From Jannaschia formosa (GTDB lineage Bacteria > Pseudomonadota > Alphaproteobacteria > Rhodobacterales > Rhodobacteraceae), in the NCBI RefSeq assembly GCF_003340555.1, contig NZ_QPLJ01000028.1, positions 1 to 44,540 on the forward strand: a DNA stretch of 44,540 bases, in the 5' to 3' direction. Every line of letters starts with the position of its first letter. Position 1 is the stretch's first letter. The notes under the pieces are model-generated. The model made no database searches, was not told the origin of the DNA, and saw only the letters and a program-made list of their open reading frames with translations. Below are positions 8,971-16,736 of the stretch, piece by piece. The translations under genes were made by a program, and so were the position numbers.

Positions 8971-9815
8971 GCACCTCGCCGACCCTGCGCCTTCTCGTGC
9001 TCGCGGATCTGCATCTCGACCGTTGGCTCCCCCATGGTCTGGACCCGCTCGACCACCTCTCGAACGAAGACCTTGCGCAGGTCGATATCTGCATCCTCGC
9101 CGGAGACCTGACGGACAAGGCGACGATCCGTTGGCCCGGCGCCTTCGACTGGCTCTGCCGGCGCCTCGACCTCGGCCGTGTGCACGTCTTCGAGGGCAAT
9201 CACGACTACTACGCCGGCCGGATCGACGACGGCGAGCGACATGCTGCGATCGCGGCCGCGCATGGCGTCGGCTACGTCCAGAGATCCGAGATCGTCCGGG
9301 ACGGTCACCGCTTCCTGTGCTGCACGCTCTGGAGCGACTTCGCCCTCAACGGCGAGCGGTTCGGGGCGATGTACGACGCCGGCCGGGTGATGAACGATTA
9401 CCGGCGCGTTCGGGTCGGCGCGGAGGGCTACCGGAAGCTCTATCCCGAGTACACCGCCCGCCTGCATTCCGAGCATCGCGCTTGGCTCGCGCAGCGGCTA
9501 GCGGACCCGTTCGGCGGGGAGACGACCGTGGTCACGCACCATGCGCCGCATCCAAGCTGTGTCTCGCCCGGTGATCCCCTGGGACCTGCCTACGCCTCGG
9601 ACCTGACGCATCTCATCGAAGAGCACCGACCGGCGTGCTGGATCTACGGGCACACCCATCGGGCGCATCGCATCACCGTCGGCGACACGGAGATCGTCTG
9701 CGCGAGCGTGGGGCGGCCTCAGGATCGCGACGATCCCGACGGACCGGCGCGGCCGGCCATCATCGATCTGCCGACGACCGGACGACACGACACGGAGGAC
9801 GACTGCCATGGCTGA
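8967..9815 (+). CDS. Calcineurin-like metallophosphoesterase 1
   Basis: 282 residues with all the metal-binding blocks of the calcineurin-like superfamily: D-x-H in 'ADLHLDRW' (D14, H16), 'GDLTD' (D47), 'GNHD' (N78, H79), 'VTHHAPH' (H191/H192) and 'GHTH' (H229, H231). The fold therefore coordinates a di-metal centre and should hydrolyse a phosphomono- or diester, with the substrate unknown. Start at ATG 8967 overlaps the previous stop (ATGA), with GAGGGG upstream. A clear paralogue follows at about 10130-10948. No signal peptide: cytoplasmic. Confidence 0.9.
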   Translation: MSTSPTLRLLVLADLHLDRWLPHGLDPLDHLSNEDLAQVDICILAGDLTDKATIRWPGAFDWLCRRLDLGRVHVFEGNHDYYAGRIDDGERHAAIAAAHGVGYVQRSEIVRDGHRFLCCTLWSDFALNGERFGAMYDAGRVMNDYRRVRVGAEGYRKLYPEYTARLHSEHRAWLAQRLADPFGGETTVVTHHAPHPSCVSPGDPLGPAYASDLTHLIEEHRPACWIYGHTHRAHRITVGDTEIVCASVGRPQDRDDPDGPARPAIIDLPTTGRHDTEDDCHG

Positions 9816-10134
9816 CCCGAACGATCTCACGCGCGACGAGCTGATCGCCCGGACCGTGGAGCTTCAGGCGCGATGCGACCAGCTCATCCGCATCCTCCGG
9901 CATCTCCTCCCTGAACGGTCGGGGCTGTTCTTCATCTGCGGGGAGGGCGGCGAGCAGGACGAGCATGGTCTACCCGAGGCCGTGGAGATCTGCCCGACCT
10001 ACGGTGCTGACTGGTCCGTCCTCTACCGTCGGGAAGGTCCGCGATCCGAGCGCGTCCCCTTCGAGGCTGTTGACGCGGGATCGCTGGAATTCGACGTGCC
10101 GCCCTCGGAAGGCGGAGGCGACGGACACGGCTGA
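9808..10134 (+). CDS. Small hypothetical protein between the two phosphoesterases
   Basis: 108 residues, ATG 9808 preceded by GGAGG, overlapping the first phosphoesterase by 8 bp. Residues 5-35 form an amphipathic helix (DELIARTVELQARCDQLI), probably coiled-coil, and the rest is acidic and beta-like (VEICPTYGADWSVLYRR). No family recognised. Its position suggests an adaptor or subunit linking the paralogous enzymes. The TGA at 10132-10134 lies inside the 5' part of the second phosphoesterase frame. Confidence 0.6.
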   Translation: MADPNDLTRDELIARTVELQARCDQLIRILRHLLPERSGLFFICGEGGEQDEHGLPEAVEICPTYGADWSVLYRREGPRSERVPFEAVDAGSLEFDVPPSEGGGDGHG

Positions 10135-10948
10135 CCTTCGCCTCCTCGTTCTCCCGGATCTCCATCTCGACCGCTGGATTGCGGCCGGACGTGATCCGCT
10201 CGATCACCTGACGCCGGACGACTTCGCCGGCGTCGATCTGTGCATCCTGGGTGGCGATCTGACGAACGAAGCCATCAACCGCTGGCCTCGCGTCTTCGGC
10301 TGGCTGGCCGAACGGGTCGAGCCGTCGAAGACCTTCGCCTTCGAGGGCAACCACGACTACTACTTCGCCTCGATCGACGACCGCGGCCGTCACGCCGAGA
10401 TCGCTGCCGCGCATGGCGTGGGCTACGCGCAAATGGGCGAGATCGTCCGCGGGGACCATCGCTTCCTGTGCACGACGTTATGGACGAACTTCGAGCTCCA
10501 TGGCGATCCGCGCGGCGCCATGGTCGCAGCCGAGCGTCTCATGAACGACTACACGATGATCCGGGCCGCCACGGACGACCATTCACGGCTTCGACCGGAG
10601 CACACCGCGCGCATTCACGTGCGGCACCGCGCCTGGCTCGAAGCCAAGCTCACCGAAGACTTCGACGGCGAGACCACGGTCGTGACGCACCATGCGCCGC
10701 ACCGCAGCTGCGTGCCACCCGCGGTTGCGAACGGACCGGCCTACGCGTCGGATCTGTCGAAGATGATCGAGCAGTACCGCCCCGCCCGATGGCTTTATGG
10801 CCATACGCACATCCCTCATCGGACGACCGTCGGTGTGACGGATCTGCGTTGTTGCAGCGTGGGCTACCCCTACGAGGACTCCCGCGGCCGACTGCCCAGC
10901 CGCCAGGACGTCATCGTGCTCCCGCAGCCGCATAGGAGGTCATCATGA
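10070..10948 (+). CDS. Calcineurin-like metallophosphoesterase 2 (start uncertain)
   Basis: Paralogue of the enzyme at 8967, with the same blocks in order: 'PDLHLDRW', 'GGDLTNE', 'EGNHDYY', 'VTHHAPH', 'GHTH'. Roughly half of the residues agree by eye. Similarity to paralogue 1 begins at about 10133, where no ATG/GTG/TTG exists in frame. The nearest upstream starts are TTG 10070, GTG 10004 and ATG 9965, all inside the preceding small gene. TTG 10070 is used here because GAGG lies just upstream, but coupling to the preceding ribosome is also possible. The product should be a di-metal phosphoesterase of unknown substrate. Its stop overlaps the next ATG by 4 bp. Confidence 0.8.
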   Translation: MTRDRWNSTCRPRKAEATDTADLRLLVLPDLHLDRWIAAGRDPLDHLTPDDFAGVDLCILGGDLTNEAINRWPRVFGWLAERVEPSKTFAFEGNHDYYFASIDDRGRHAEIAAAHGVGYAQMGEIVRGDHRFLCTTLWTNFELHGDPRGAMVAAERLMNDYTMIRAATDDHSRLRPEHTARIHVRHRAWLEAKLTEDFDGETTVVTHHAPHRSCVPPAVANGPAYASDLSKMIEQYRPARWLYGHTHIPHRTTVGVTDLRCCSVGYPYEDSRGRLPSRQDVIVLPQPHRRSS

Positions 10949-11619
10949 CCAGGATCGAGAGGCTCATGAAGCCGTTCGCGATGAACAGATGCCTCCAACT
11001 CTACCATAAGCAGCTGTTCCTCTATCACACCATCGATCATGGGACCGATCCGGCGAGCTACGACGCGCTCCCTCACCTCGTCGAGCTGAAGACCTGGCTG
11101 ACCGCGAACCTGCCGCCGGACTGGTCGATCAACGATATGGTCGTCGGCGTCGTGAACCGCCCACCGCCAGAGCCATACGAGTACTATCCCGATCGGCATT
11201 GGGCGCGTGTCGACGCCATGCAAGAGAAGCTTGAGCAAGCCGGTGTTGCTGGCGCGTCCGAGGTGGTGTCCACGATGGCTGGGTGGGCGACTCCAATGGA
11301 GATGGCGGTCGACGGCATCGTTCGAAGGATCGCGCTGCACGAGGGTCCAGCGACCGTCGGAATCCAGCAGATCAAGGAGAAGCTAGGGACGCTACGGTTC
11401 TACGTTCGAACGAGGGAAGCGGCGCTTCGGGACGATATCGCTCAGATCGCCCACTGGGCCGAACTCTGCTCGCTCGACAGATGCGCAGCGACCGGGCGGC
11501 CGGGGGAGATCTCCGGGCCGGGCTGGCTCTTGGTGCTGTCGCCAGAGATGATCGCGCTACGCAAGACGGATCACGCGCGGCTGGCGCGGATGCTGTATCC
11601 GCAGCGAGATGAGCGGTGA
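10945..11619 (+). CDS. Hypothetical protein of the cassette
   Basis: 224 residues with AGGAGG five bases before ATG 10945, which overlaps the previous stop. The C-terminal half carries 'IQQIKEKLGTLRFYVR', then 'HWAELCSLDRCAATGRPGE', a pattern (K-LRFY, helix with AE-S, then C-x4-C-x-x-x-G) I associate with small uncharacterised proteins found in phages and accessory islands. The two Cys may bind a metal or be redox-active. No enzyme motif, no signal peptide. Its TGA overlaps the GTG of the HAD gene. Confidence 0.6.
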   Translation: MTRIERLMKPFAMNRCLQLYHKQLFLYHTIDHGTDPASYDALPHLVELKTWLTANLPPDWSINDMVVGVVNRPPPEPYEYYPDRHWARVDAMQEKLEQAGVAGASEVVSTMAGWATPMEMAVDGIVRRIALHEGPATVGIQQIKEKLGTLRFYVRTREAALRDDIAQIAHWAELCSLDRCAATGRPGEISGPGWLLVLSPEMIALRKTDHARLARMLYPQRDER

Positions 11620-12197
11620 AGGTTCACCGCCTGTTGCGGCATCTCGACGGGATCCGGGCCATCTGCTTCGACGCCTTCGGGACCCTCGTCGAGATAACCG
11701 CGCGGCGTCATCCATACCGGCTGCTGCTCAAGACCTTGCCGCCTGAAGCCCGGCGCGAGTTCCGGCGGCGCGCGATGCGGGAAGATCGTCCGACGCCGGA
11801 GTGGCCGAAGGCCCTCGACGCCGACGTCCCCTCCGAGGTCATGGACGAGGTGATCGATGCGATCCGCGCAGAGGCCGCATCGATCTGCCTCCGGGCGGGC
11901 GTGAAGGCCACGCTGACCCATCTCAGGACTATCGGCATGCCAATCGGGATCTGCTCGACCCTTGCCTCGCCCTATGGGCCGCCGCTACGCCGCGCCTTGA
12001 CCATACGGCCCGACTTCGAGTGCTTCTCTTACGAAGTCGGCTTGGTAAAGCCAGAACCAGCCATTTATGGGATGGTCGCCGACGGGCTCGGAGTGCCAGG
12101 TCCGCAGATCCTTTTCGTCGGGGATACTCGGGCGGACGATGTCGATGGACCGCGCCGTAAAGGCATGAGGGCGGTGCAGGTTGGCGCGGTGAGCTAG
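11616..12197 (+). CDS. HAD-superfamily hydrolase
   Basis: 193 residues starting at GTG 11616 (GTGA overlap). HAD motif I is present as 'ICFDAFGTLVE' (nucleophile D19 region; second acidic position replaced by A-F as in haloacid dehalogenase-like members). Motif II is 'ICSTLASPY', motif III the Lys of 'VGLVKPEPAIY', and motif IV 'ILFVGDTRADD'. The cap region is short and helical. It should be a phosphatase of the HAD-IA type, making it the third phosphohydrolase in the cassette. It is the last gene of the run; IS scars follow. Confidence 0.85.
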   Translation: MKVHRLLRHLDGIRAICFDAFGTLVEITARRHPYRLLLKTLPPEARREFRRRAMREDRPTPEWPKALDADVPSEVMDEVIDAIRAEAASICLRAGVKATLTHLRTIGMPIGICSTLASPYGPPLRRALTIRPDFECFSYEVGLVKPEPAIYGMVADGLGVPGPQILFVGDTRADDVDGPRRKGMRAVQVGAVS

Positions 12198-12291
12198 TAG
12201 CCGCTTCGGCTCGGATAGCAAAGCGGTTCAAGGTCATGCTCGGCGCCGCTCGTTCAGCTGCCTTCCGACTTCGGGGGAAGATGCCGCGCCC

Positions 12292-12441
12292 TCAGGCGTC
12301 GAGACCGCCCATCGCTACGTCGAGCCCTTCCATTTGCCCCTCGGACCGGAAGGACGTCACCCCGCTACGACCGATGATGAGACGGTCGTGGACGACAATG
12401 TCGAGCACCCGGCATGCTTCCATCACCTTGAACGTCATTGC
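12292..12441 (-). pseudogene. C-terminal remnant of a RadC/JAB-domain protein
   Basis: About 49 codons read 'CRVLDIVVHDRLIIGR', then 'VTSFRSEG', matching the end of RadC-type JAB domains (…LLxIxVxDHxIIGxxxxxSFxxxG). The catalytic HxHxSGDPxPS region is missing, removed by insertion or deletion upstream near 12442. The His of 'DH' is present as H-D. The frame is open further upstream, but those residues derive from IS scars. Confidence 0.6.
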
Positions 12442-12465
12442 TCTGACTCCCGATAGCTCCTCCAT

Positions 12466-12541
12466 CTGATACTGGAGTCCGGCCCAATGACAGGACCGGA
12501 CCATGAAGAGATCGAAGTTCACCGAAGAGCAGATCGTCATC
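12466..12541 (+). mobile_element. IS3-family scar (start of orfA)
   Basis: ATG 12503 begins MKRSKFTEEQIV, the standard first residues of orfA in one IS3 subgroup. Homology stops near 12541, where minus-strand IS5 sequence begins. The preceding ~37 bp, with repeated 'GGACCGGACC', are likely the element's left end. Only a stub remains. Confidence 0.6.
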
Positions 12542-12573
12542 CCGCCGCTACCGTGGCCGACTTTCTCACCGCC

Positions 12574-12678
12574 GTTCTCGGTCTTCATGTGACCGATAGC
12601 GGGCTCGATCGCGCTGCGGCGTCGCAGGGCGCGCTTGAGGGCTCGGGTCATGCCGCGGCGCTGGCCGGAGATGAAGAC
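12574..12678 (-). pseudogene. IS5-family transposase C-terminal fragment
   Basis: Minus-strand codons give 'FISGQRRGMTRALKRALR' followed by 'SAIEPAIGHMKTE', the well-conserved end of an IS5-type DDE transposase (the E of the triad lies in 'EPxIGHMK'). Homology ends abruptly at the IS3 scar. Upstream codons up to about 12894 may belong to the same gene but are out of frame. Confidence 0.65.
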
Positions 12679-12975
12679 CTCCGGTTCGGAGGACGCGTCG
12701 ACCCCGTGACCATCCGCCGGATCCTGAGGGACAACGGCTTTCCCCCGGATCTTCTGTCCGACGCGATCTGGAAGGTCGTGCAGCAGGCAGAGGTGCTGGC
12801 GCAGGAAGTGGCCCGGGCCCGGATGCGGGCAGAGAGAGGGGTCTCTGTACATGATCAGGGCGGGACCCTGGATGGAGTGTCCTTGGCCGGTCACGCTTGA
12901 TCGAAGGGGATCAAGAAGATACCCTCAACCTCAGCAAGGCCAGCATTCTACCGGAACGAACCTTTAGAAACCTCA

Positions 12976-13368
12976 TCAGAGGAATTTCGAAATGGCGTCT
13001 GCGGCTGCACTCTCCCGCATTCCCGGGCCGCCCGAGCCCTGGTAGGGCAGTTGCACCGCCAGCGTCCTCTGGCGGCGGCACAGCGTCGCGTAGTCAGGCA
13101 CCGGCCAGTCCAGCCCAGCCAGCTTCAGCAGGCTTGCGACGAAACCCGTCGTCTGACGGAGCGGCAGGCCGAAAAGCACCTTCACCGTCAGGCAGGCCTG
13201 GATCGCAGCGTCGCTATAGACCGGCTGCGCGCCGCGCTTGCCCGAGGGCGCCGCATGCCATGCCGTCGACGGGTCAAACCAGACCGTCAGCGACCCACGC
13301 CTACGCAATGCGGCATTGTAGCTGGACCAGTTCAGGGTGCGGTAGCGGGTGGGCGCAGGCTTGGACAT
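12976..13368 (-). pseudogene. IS5-family transposase N-terminal fragment
   Basis: Starts MSKPAPTRYRTLNWSSYN and continues with 'WFDPSTAWHAAPSGKRGAQP' and 'GLPLRQTTGFVASLL', the DUF4096-like N-terminal part of one IS5 subgroup. The homology breaks after 'LPYQGSGGPG' (about 13017), before the first catalytic Asp, so it is non-functional. The same subgroup's C-terminal end is found on the opposite strand at 15117-15254, on the other side of the rarD gene. Confidence 0.8.
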
Positions 13369-13631
13369 CCCGCCCAGCTATGTCCCTGGACTCCCGATGT
13401 AACTCCCAGGAGCGGCTTCGTGCAACAACGCACTGAGCCTGTCGTTCCAGCGGGGCGCGGAAAGAAGGCCGCGAGAGAGACGAGCCCTCCGCGTTTCGCG
13501 GTTCAGCGTCGAAGCGACTCCCTCCCCCGTACGACTTTGGGTCGAAGACCGGCCTCGGAGAAACTGCATGATGCCGCCAATTCCGAACATCGGCGGTGCG
13601 GGCCGAAGCCGCCGTCGGACCGCCCGCGCCG

Positions 13632-14555
13632 TCAGACCGGATCGGCCGCCACGACCTCGGTCGGGCGCTTGCGCCGCGACTGGCGGATCAGCGAGACGGT
13701 GTAGATCACCAGCGCGGTCCAGATCATCGGGAAGGCGATCATCCGTGCCGTCCCGAACGGCTCGCCGAAGACGAAAACGGCAGTCAGGAAGATCATCGTC
13801 GGCGCGATGTATTGCAGGATGCCGATGGTCGAGAGCCGGAGCAGCTTCGCCCCCGTGGCGTAGACGATCAGTGGCACCGCCGTCACCACCCCCGCCCCCA
13901 GCAGCAGCCAGGTATCCTGCGGCGTTCCTGTAGCAAAGTGGCCTTCGCCGGTCATGCCCGTCCACACGATGAGCGCCAATGCGGGCGGGGTCAGCAGCAT
14001 CACCTCCAGGAAGAAGCCCTGCGCCGGGCCTACAGGGAGGCTCTTCTTGAAGTAGGCGTAGAAGCCCCAGCTGAAGGTCAGCCCGAGCGCCGCGACGGGC
14101 ACCTGCCCCGCCGCGACCGTCAGCACCACGACCGCCACCGCCGCCAGCGCGATAGCAAGGAGCTGCGCGCCGCGCGGCCGCTCGCCGAGCAGCAGGGCGC
14201 CGAGGCCGACGCTGAAGAGCGGGTTGATGTAGTAGCCGAGCGCCGCGTCGAGCGCGTGGCCCGAGCCGATCGCCCAGACGTAGATCCCCCAGTTGACCGA
14301 GATCAGCGCCGCCGTCACCGCCGCCATACCCAGCGTCCGCGGGCTGCGTAGCGCAGCGCGGATGTCGGCCGTGCGCCGCATCGCGAGTAGGATCGCCGCC
14401 GCGATGGGGACCGACCAGATCACCCGGTGGGCGATCACCTCGGTCGGCGGCACATGGGCCAGAGCCTTCATGTAGAGCGGCAGGAAGCCCCACATGACGT
14501 AGGCCGCAACGGCCAGCGCCAGGCCGCGGGGGCTGTCCTCGTTGGTCGCCGTCAT
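13632..14555 (-). CDS. rarD: RarD-type EamA (DMT) transporter
   Basis: 307 residues, ten predicted membrane helices. It begins with the RarD-specific 'AAYVMWGFLPLYMKAL' and continues 'VIAHRVIWSVP', 'NWGIYVWAI', 'ALGYYINPLFSVGLG' and, in the second half, 'ISYATGAKLL'-like and 'GILQYIAPTMIFL', all typical of the RarD branch of drug/metabolite transporters. The start is ATG 14555 with GGAGG upstream. The gene looks intact. Substrate is not established for the branch. It is flanked on both sides by fragments of one IS5 subgroup in opposite orientations, so the gene may have been moved or inverted as a block. Confidence 0.9.
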   Translation of the reverse strand: MTATNEDSPRGLALAVAAYVMWGFLPLYMKALAHVPPTEVIAHRVIWSVPIAAAILLAMRRTADIRAALRSPRTLGMAAVTAALISVNWGIYVWAIGSGHALDAALGYYINPLFSVGLGALLLGERPRGAQLLAIALAAVAVVVLTVAAGQVPVAALGLTFSWGFYAYFKKSLPVGPAQGFFLEVMLLTPPALALIVWTGMTGEGHFATGTPQDTWLLLGAGVVTAVPLIVYATGAKLLRLSTIGILQYIAPTMIFLTAVFVFGEPFGTARMIAFPMIWTALVIYTVSLIRQSRRKRPTEVVAADPV

Positions 14556-15116
14556 GGTGGTCCTCCGTCCGCACCCTTTGCGGTGTCCGGGGAATGCCCG
14601 GAAAGCGCAAGAAGCACCGCGGCGGAAGGGTCGCTGCGTCGTCCCGCATCGGCGGGGGCCTGGACGGGAGGGCCGAGGGAGGACGTCCGCTCCGGCGCGA
14701 TGCCGCCGGGGCCGAGCATGGCGTTCGGCGCGGCCTGGCTGCGGGAGCAGCGTTCAGCCTCTTGTTCGCCGCCTCCGTCGTGGCATGGAAGGAGTGGACC
14801 GTGCTCATCGATCCGGCACGCTCGGACGTCGCCCGGATCGAGCATTTGCCGCACGAGCCCGTCCACCGGGATCGGAAGCGGATCGGCGGGTGGCGCCCCC
14901 GGGGGATTGGGTCGCACGCCGTGCAGCTCTGCGCCGTCCCCCACTATCCTCTCTGATGCACTCGCCCCCGGTACCATCCGGATCCCCTGCCCTGCCCTTT
15001 CGATGGGCCGCAGGGCGACGGGACCGGCGAGCCTGCGCGGGCAGCCCTTCCCCGCGGCCTCCTTTCGTTTCGCATGATGGGCCTGGCCGGATCGCGCGCG
15101 GCCGTGCCCTCCGGGT
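14556..15116. other. Stretch without a convincing gene upstream of rarD
   Basis: About 560 bp. A plus-strand frame 14594-14956 contains one hydrophobic segment ('GAAFSLLFAASVVAW') but has no good ribosome-binding site and a basic, low-complexity N-terminus. It is the best of weak candidates. The minus-strand frames are shadows. Confidence 0.4.
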
Positions 15117-15254
15117 CGGTGAGGCGATCATCCCACCGCGTCGGAACGCCAAGCCGTGGAAGAAGGACAACCCCGGCGCCCCAGGGCGCAACGAAGCCCT
15201 GCGCGCCATCAAGCGCTTCGGCCGGACGCTCTGGCGCCGCTGGAGCGGCTACCA
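15117..15254 (+). pseudogene. IS5-family transposase C-terminal fragment
   Basis: Codons read 'VGEAIIPPRRNAKPWKKD' and then 'RNEALRAIKRFGRTLWRRWS' plus GYH. This is the usual 'AAIIPPRKNAKPWK…RNEALRASKRxGRxxWRRWSGYHRRSRVETKM' end of an IS5 transposase, cut exactly before the RSRVET catalytic-Glu segment. A 22-bp repeat follows directly. It belongs to the same subgroup as the N-terminal fragment at 12976-13368. Confidence 0.75.
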
Positions 15255-15276
15255 CTGTTGATCGGCTCCGAACTGT
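15255..15276 (+). repeat. 22-bp repeat, copy 1
   Basis: An exact 22-bp match to 31508-31529 (core TTGATCGGCTCCGAACTG). Here it abuts the truncated IS5 end. Both flanks differ from the other copy. It may be a terminal repeat of a lost IS (IS21-type ends look similar), which is inference. Confidence 0.7.
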
Positions 15277-15362
15277 GACCCTTGTGAGACTGCTGTAAGC
15301 CATCGATTGAAAGCACAATTCTGCGCCTAGGGTGGGGTTCCGATTGGCGCCGACGGGGCCCT

Positions 15363-15441
15363 GCCTAAGACGAGAATTGTTCTGTATCATCTATGCCTTA
15401 CGAGCTTTCAGCATGGGGTCCGACCCCCAAGCCGATCCACA
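15363..15441 (+). repeat. 79-bp imperfect repeat, copy 1
   Basis: Matches 36232-36310 without gaps, with about 8 differences in 79 positions. The last 30 bp are identical and contain the palindrome GGGGTCCGACCCC. The other copy lies 7 bp after an IS5-family transposase stop, so this is probably a solo IS end. Confidence 0.7.
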
Positions 15442-15453
15442 CCCGCGACAACT

Positions 15454-16461
15454 TCAGTCGATGGCCACGCCCGCGAAGGTGGCGATGAGGCGTGCAAGTT
15501 CTGCGCCCTGTTCCCGGTCCGTAAGGATCGAGAAGTGGTTTGCGGCTGACATGACGATGTGCCGGCCCTGGTCGGAACCTTCTGCGAGCGCGACGTGGAG
15601 CGTCGAGAAGGCTTCGGCGAAGTCGGGTTGGCCTTTCACCGAGGCGCCCGCAGTGACCGCGAGCACTGGCAGATCGCGAGGCCGCTCTTGCTGTCGGACG
15701 CGCGCGGAGATGTCGTCCCAATGCTCCATCTCGTCGGCTGAGGCCGCGAGGTGCACGCGGTCACCTGCGAAGGCCTCGGCCGCACGCAGCGCCTCGCCTT
15801 CGAGGCCTTCGGCTCCGGCGGCGATTGGGTTCCAGAGGTTGAGAAGACCTGTGGCGGAGAGATGCGACAGCATGCGGAGCGTGTTCGGGAAATTCCGCGT
15901 CATCTCGGCAGCGTCTTCGGGCATTATCGACAGCTGATCCTCGTGCGACGAATCGACGAAGACAAGCGCCTCGACGTCCTGCGGATACTGCGCGGCGAAG
16001 TCGCGGATCAGGAAGCCGCCAAGGGAGTGCCCGACGAGAATGTAGGGGCCGTCCTCGCCCGACACCGTCAGGGCGGCGTGTAGGTCAGTTGCAACTCTGG
16101 CCGGGTCGAAGCCATCGGGTGACGGGTCGCTGAGACCCATTCCCGCGCGGTCGTAGGAACAGACGCGCGCGTCGTCGTCGAGAGCGTCCTGAACCCAGGT
16201 CCAAGTCTCGGCGAAGCCAGTGGCACCTGCCTCGAGGATGTATTTCCGGTCGCCCGCACCGGAGCAGACAAGACGCAGGTCGCGCCCGCCGATATCGACG
16301 AGGCTCTCCTCGACGGACAGCGCGATTTGGGTGGTCCTGCGGTGGATCTCCTGCGCCGCGCCGCCGGCAACTGCGATGGCGGCGACCGAGGCCAGCAAGT
16401 AGCCGAAGCGGCGCAGCCTTAGGGGTTCGCGAACGTGTTGAATCTGGGAGAGAGTGGTCAT
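15454..16461 (-). CDS. Alpha/beta hydrolase with N-terminal membrane anchor
   Basis: 335 residues from ATG 16461 with AAAGGAC upstream; the longer frame to 16656 overlaps the preceding gene and is rejected. Residues 20-38 are hydrophobic (anchor or signal). The hydrolase core follows: 'LEAGATGFAETW' oxyanion region, nucleophile elbow GHSLGG (S146), acid within 'PVLAVTAG' region, and 'NHFSILTD' with the catalytic His near the end. Substrate unknown. It is the last gene of the operon read from the TetR gene at 17993, so it may take part in a detoxification response. Confidence 0.85.
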   Translation of the reverse strand: MTTLSQIQHVREPLRLRRFGYLLASVAAIAVAGGAAQEIHRRTTQIALSVEESLVDIGGRDLRLVCSGAGDRKYILEAGATGFAETWTWVQDALDDDARVCSYDRAGMGLSDPSPDGFDPARVATDLHAALTVSGEDGPYILVGHSLGGFLIRDFAAQYPQDVEALVFVDSSHEDQLSIMPEDAAEMTRNFPNTLRMLSHLSATGLLNLWNPIAAGAEGLEGEALRAAEAFAGDRVHLAASADEMEHWDDISARVRQQERPRDLPVLAVTAGASVKGQPDFAEAFSTLHVALAEGSDQGRHIVMSAANHFSILTDREQGAELARLIATFAGVAID

Positions 16462-16487
16462 TGGTATGCGTCCTTTAGCGATGATGT

Positions 16488-16703
16488 TCAGAACAGGCCG
16501 AAGCCGACGGCTGGAAAGGTGGGATGTGCGGGGTCCCGTGGAGGAAGGCCGATGTCGGCCCGCATTCGGTCTGACATGTGCGCGAGGTCGCTCGCGGCGA
16601 TCCGTTCCGCCCGACGGGCGAGGAAAACGGACACGAGCGAGCAAAGCGTGCGCCACATGGCGTTGCCCGCGGGGGCCGGCGGGGCAAAGCAGAGGATGGT
16701 CAT
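16488..16703 (-). CDS. Small DUF1127-like protein
   Basis: 71 residues with AAAGGAC before ATG 16703. The C-terminal part 'ERIAASDLAHMSDRMRADIG' has the pattern of DUF1127 (YjiS-like) proteins, short Arg-rich helices ending in 'L.DIGL'. Some DUF1127 proteins bind RNA and affect phosphate or carbon metabolism, but this is not shown for this one. It lies between the methyltransferase and the hydrolase in the same direction, and appears co-transcribed. Confidence 0.65.
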   Translation of the reverse strand: MTILCFAPPAPAGNAMWRTLCSLVSVFLARRAERIAASDLAHMSDRMRADIGLPPRDPAHPTFPAVGFGLF

Positions 16704-16736
16704 GGGGTACGGTCCTTTGGTCGCTTAGGCTTCCGG

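Noticed and set aside
12487-12900. 137-codon plus-strand frame
   Set aside because: Antisense to an IS5 fragment and starts in an IS3 scar, so it is composite noise.
14552-14977. Minus-strand 141-codon frame upstream of rarD
   Set aside because: Pro/Gly/Arg-rich, no motif, and overlaps an equally weak plus-strand frame.
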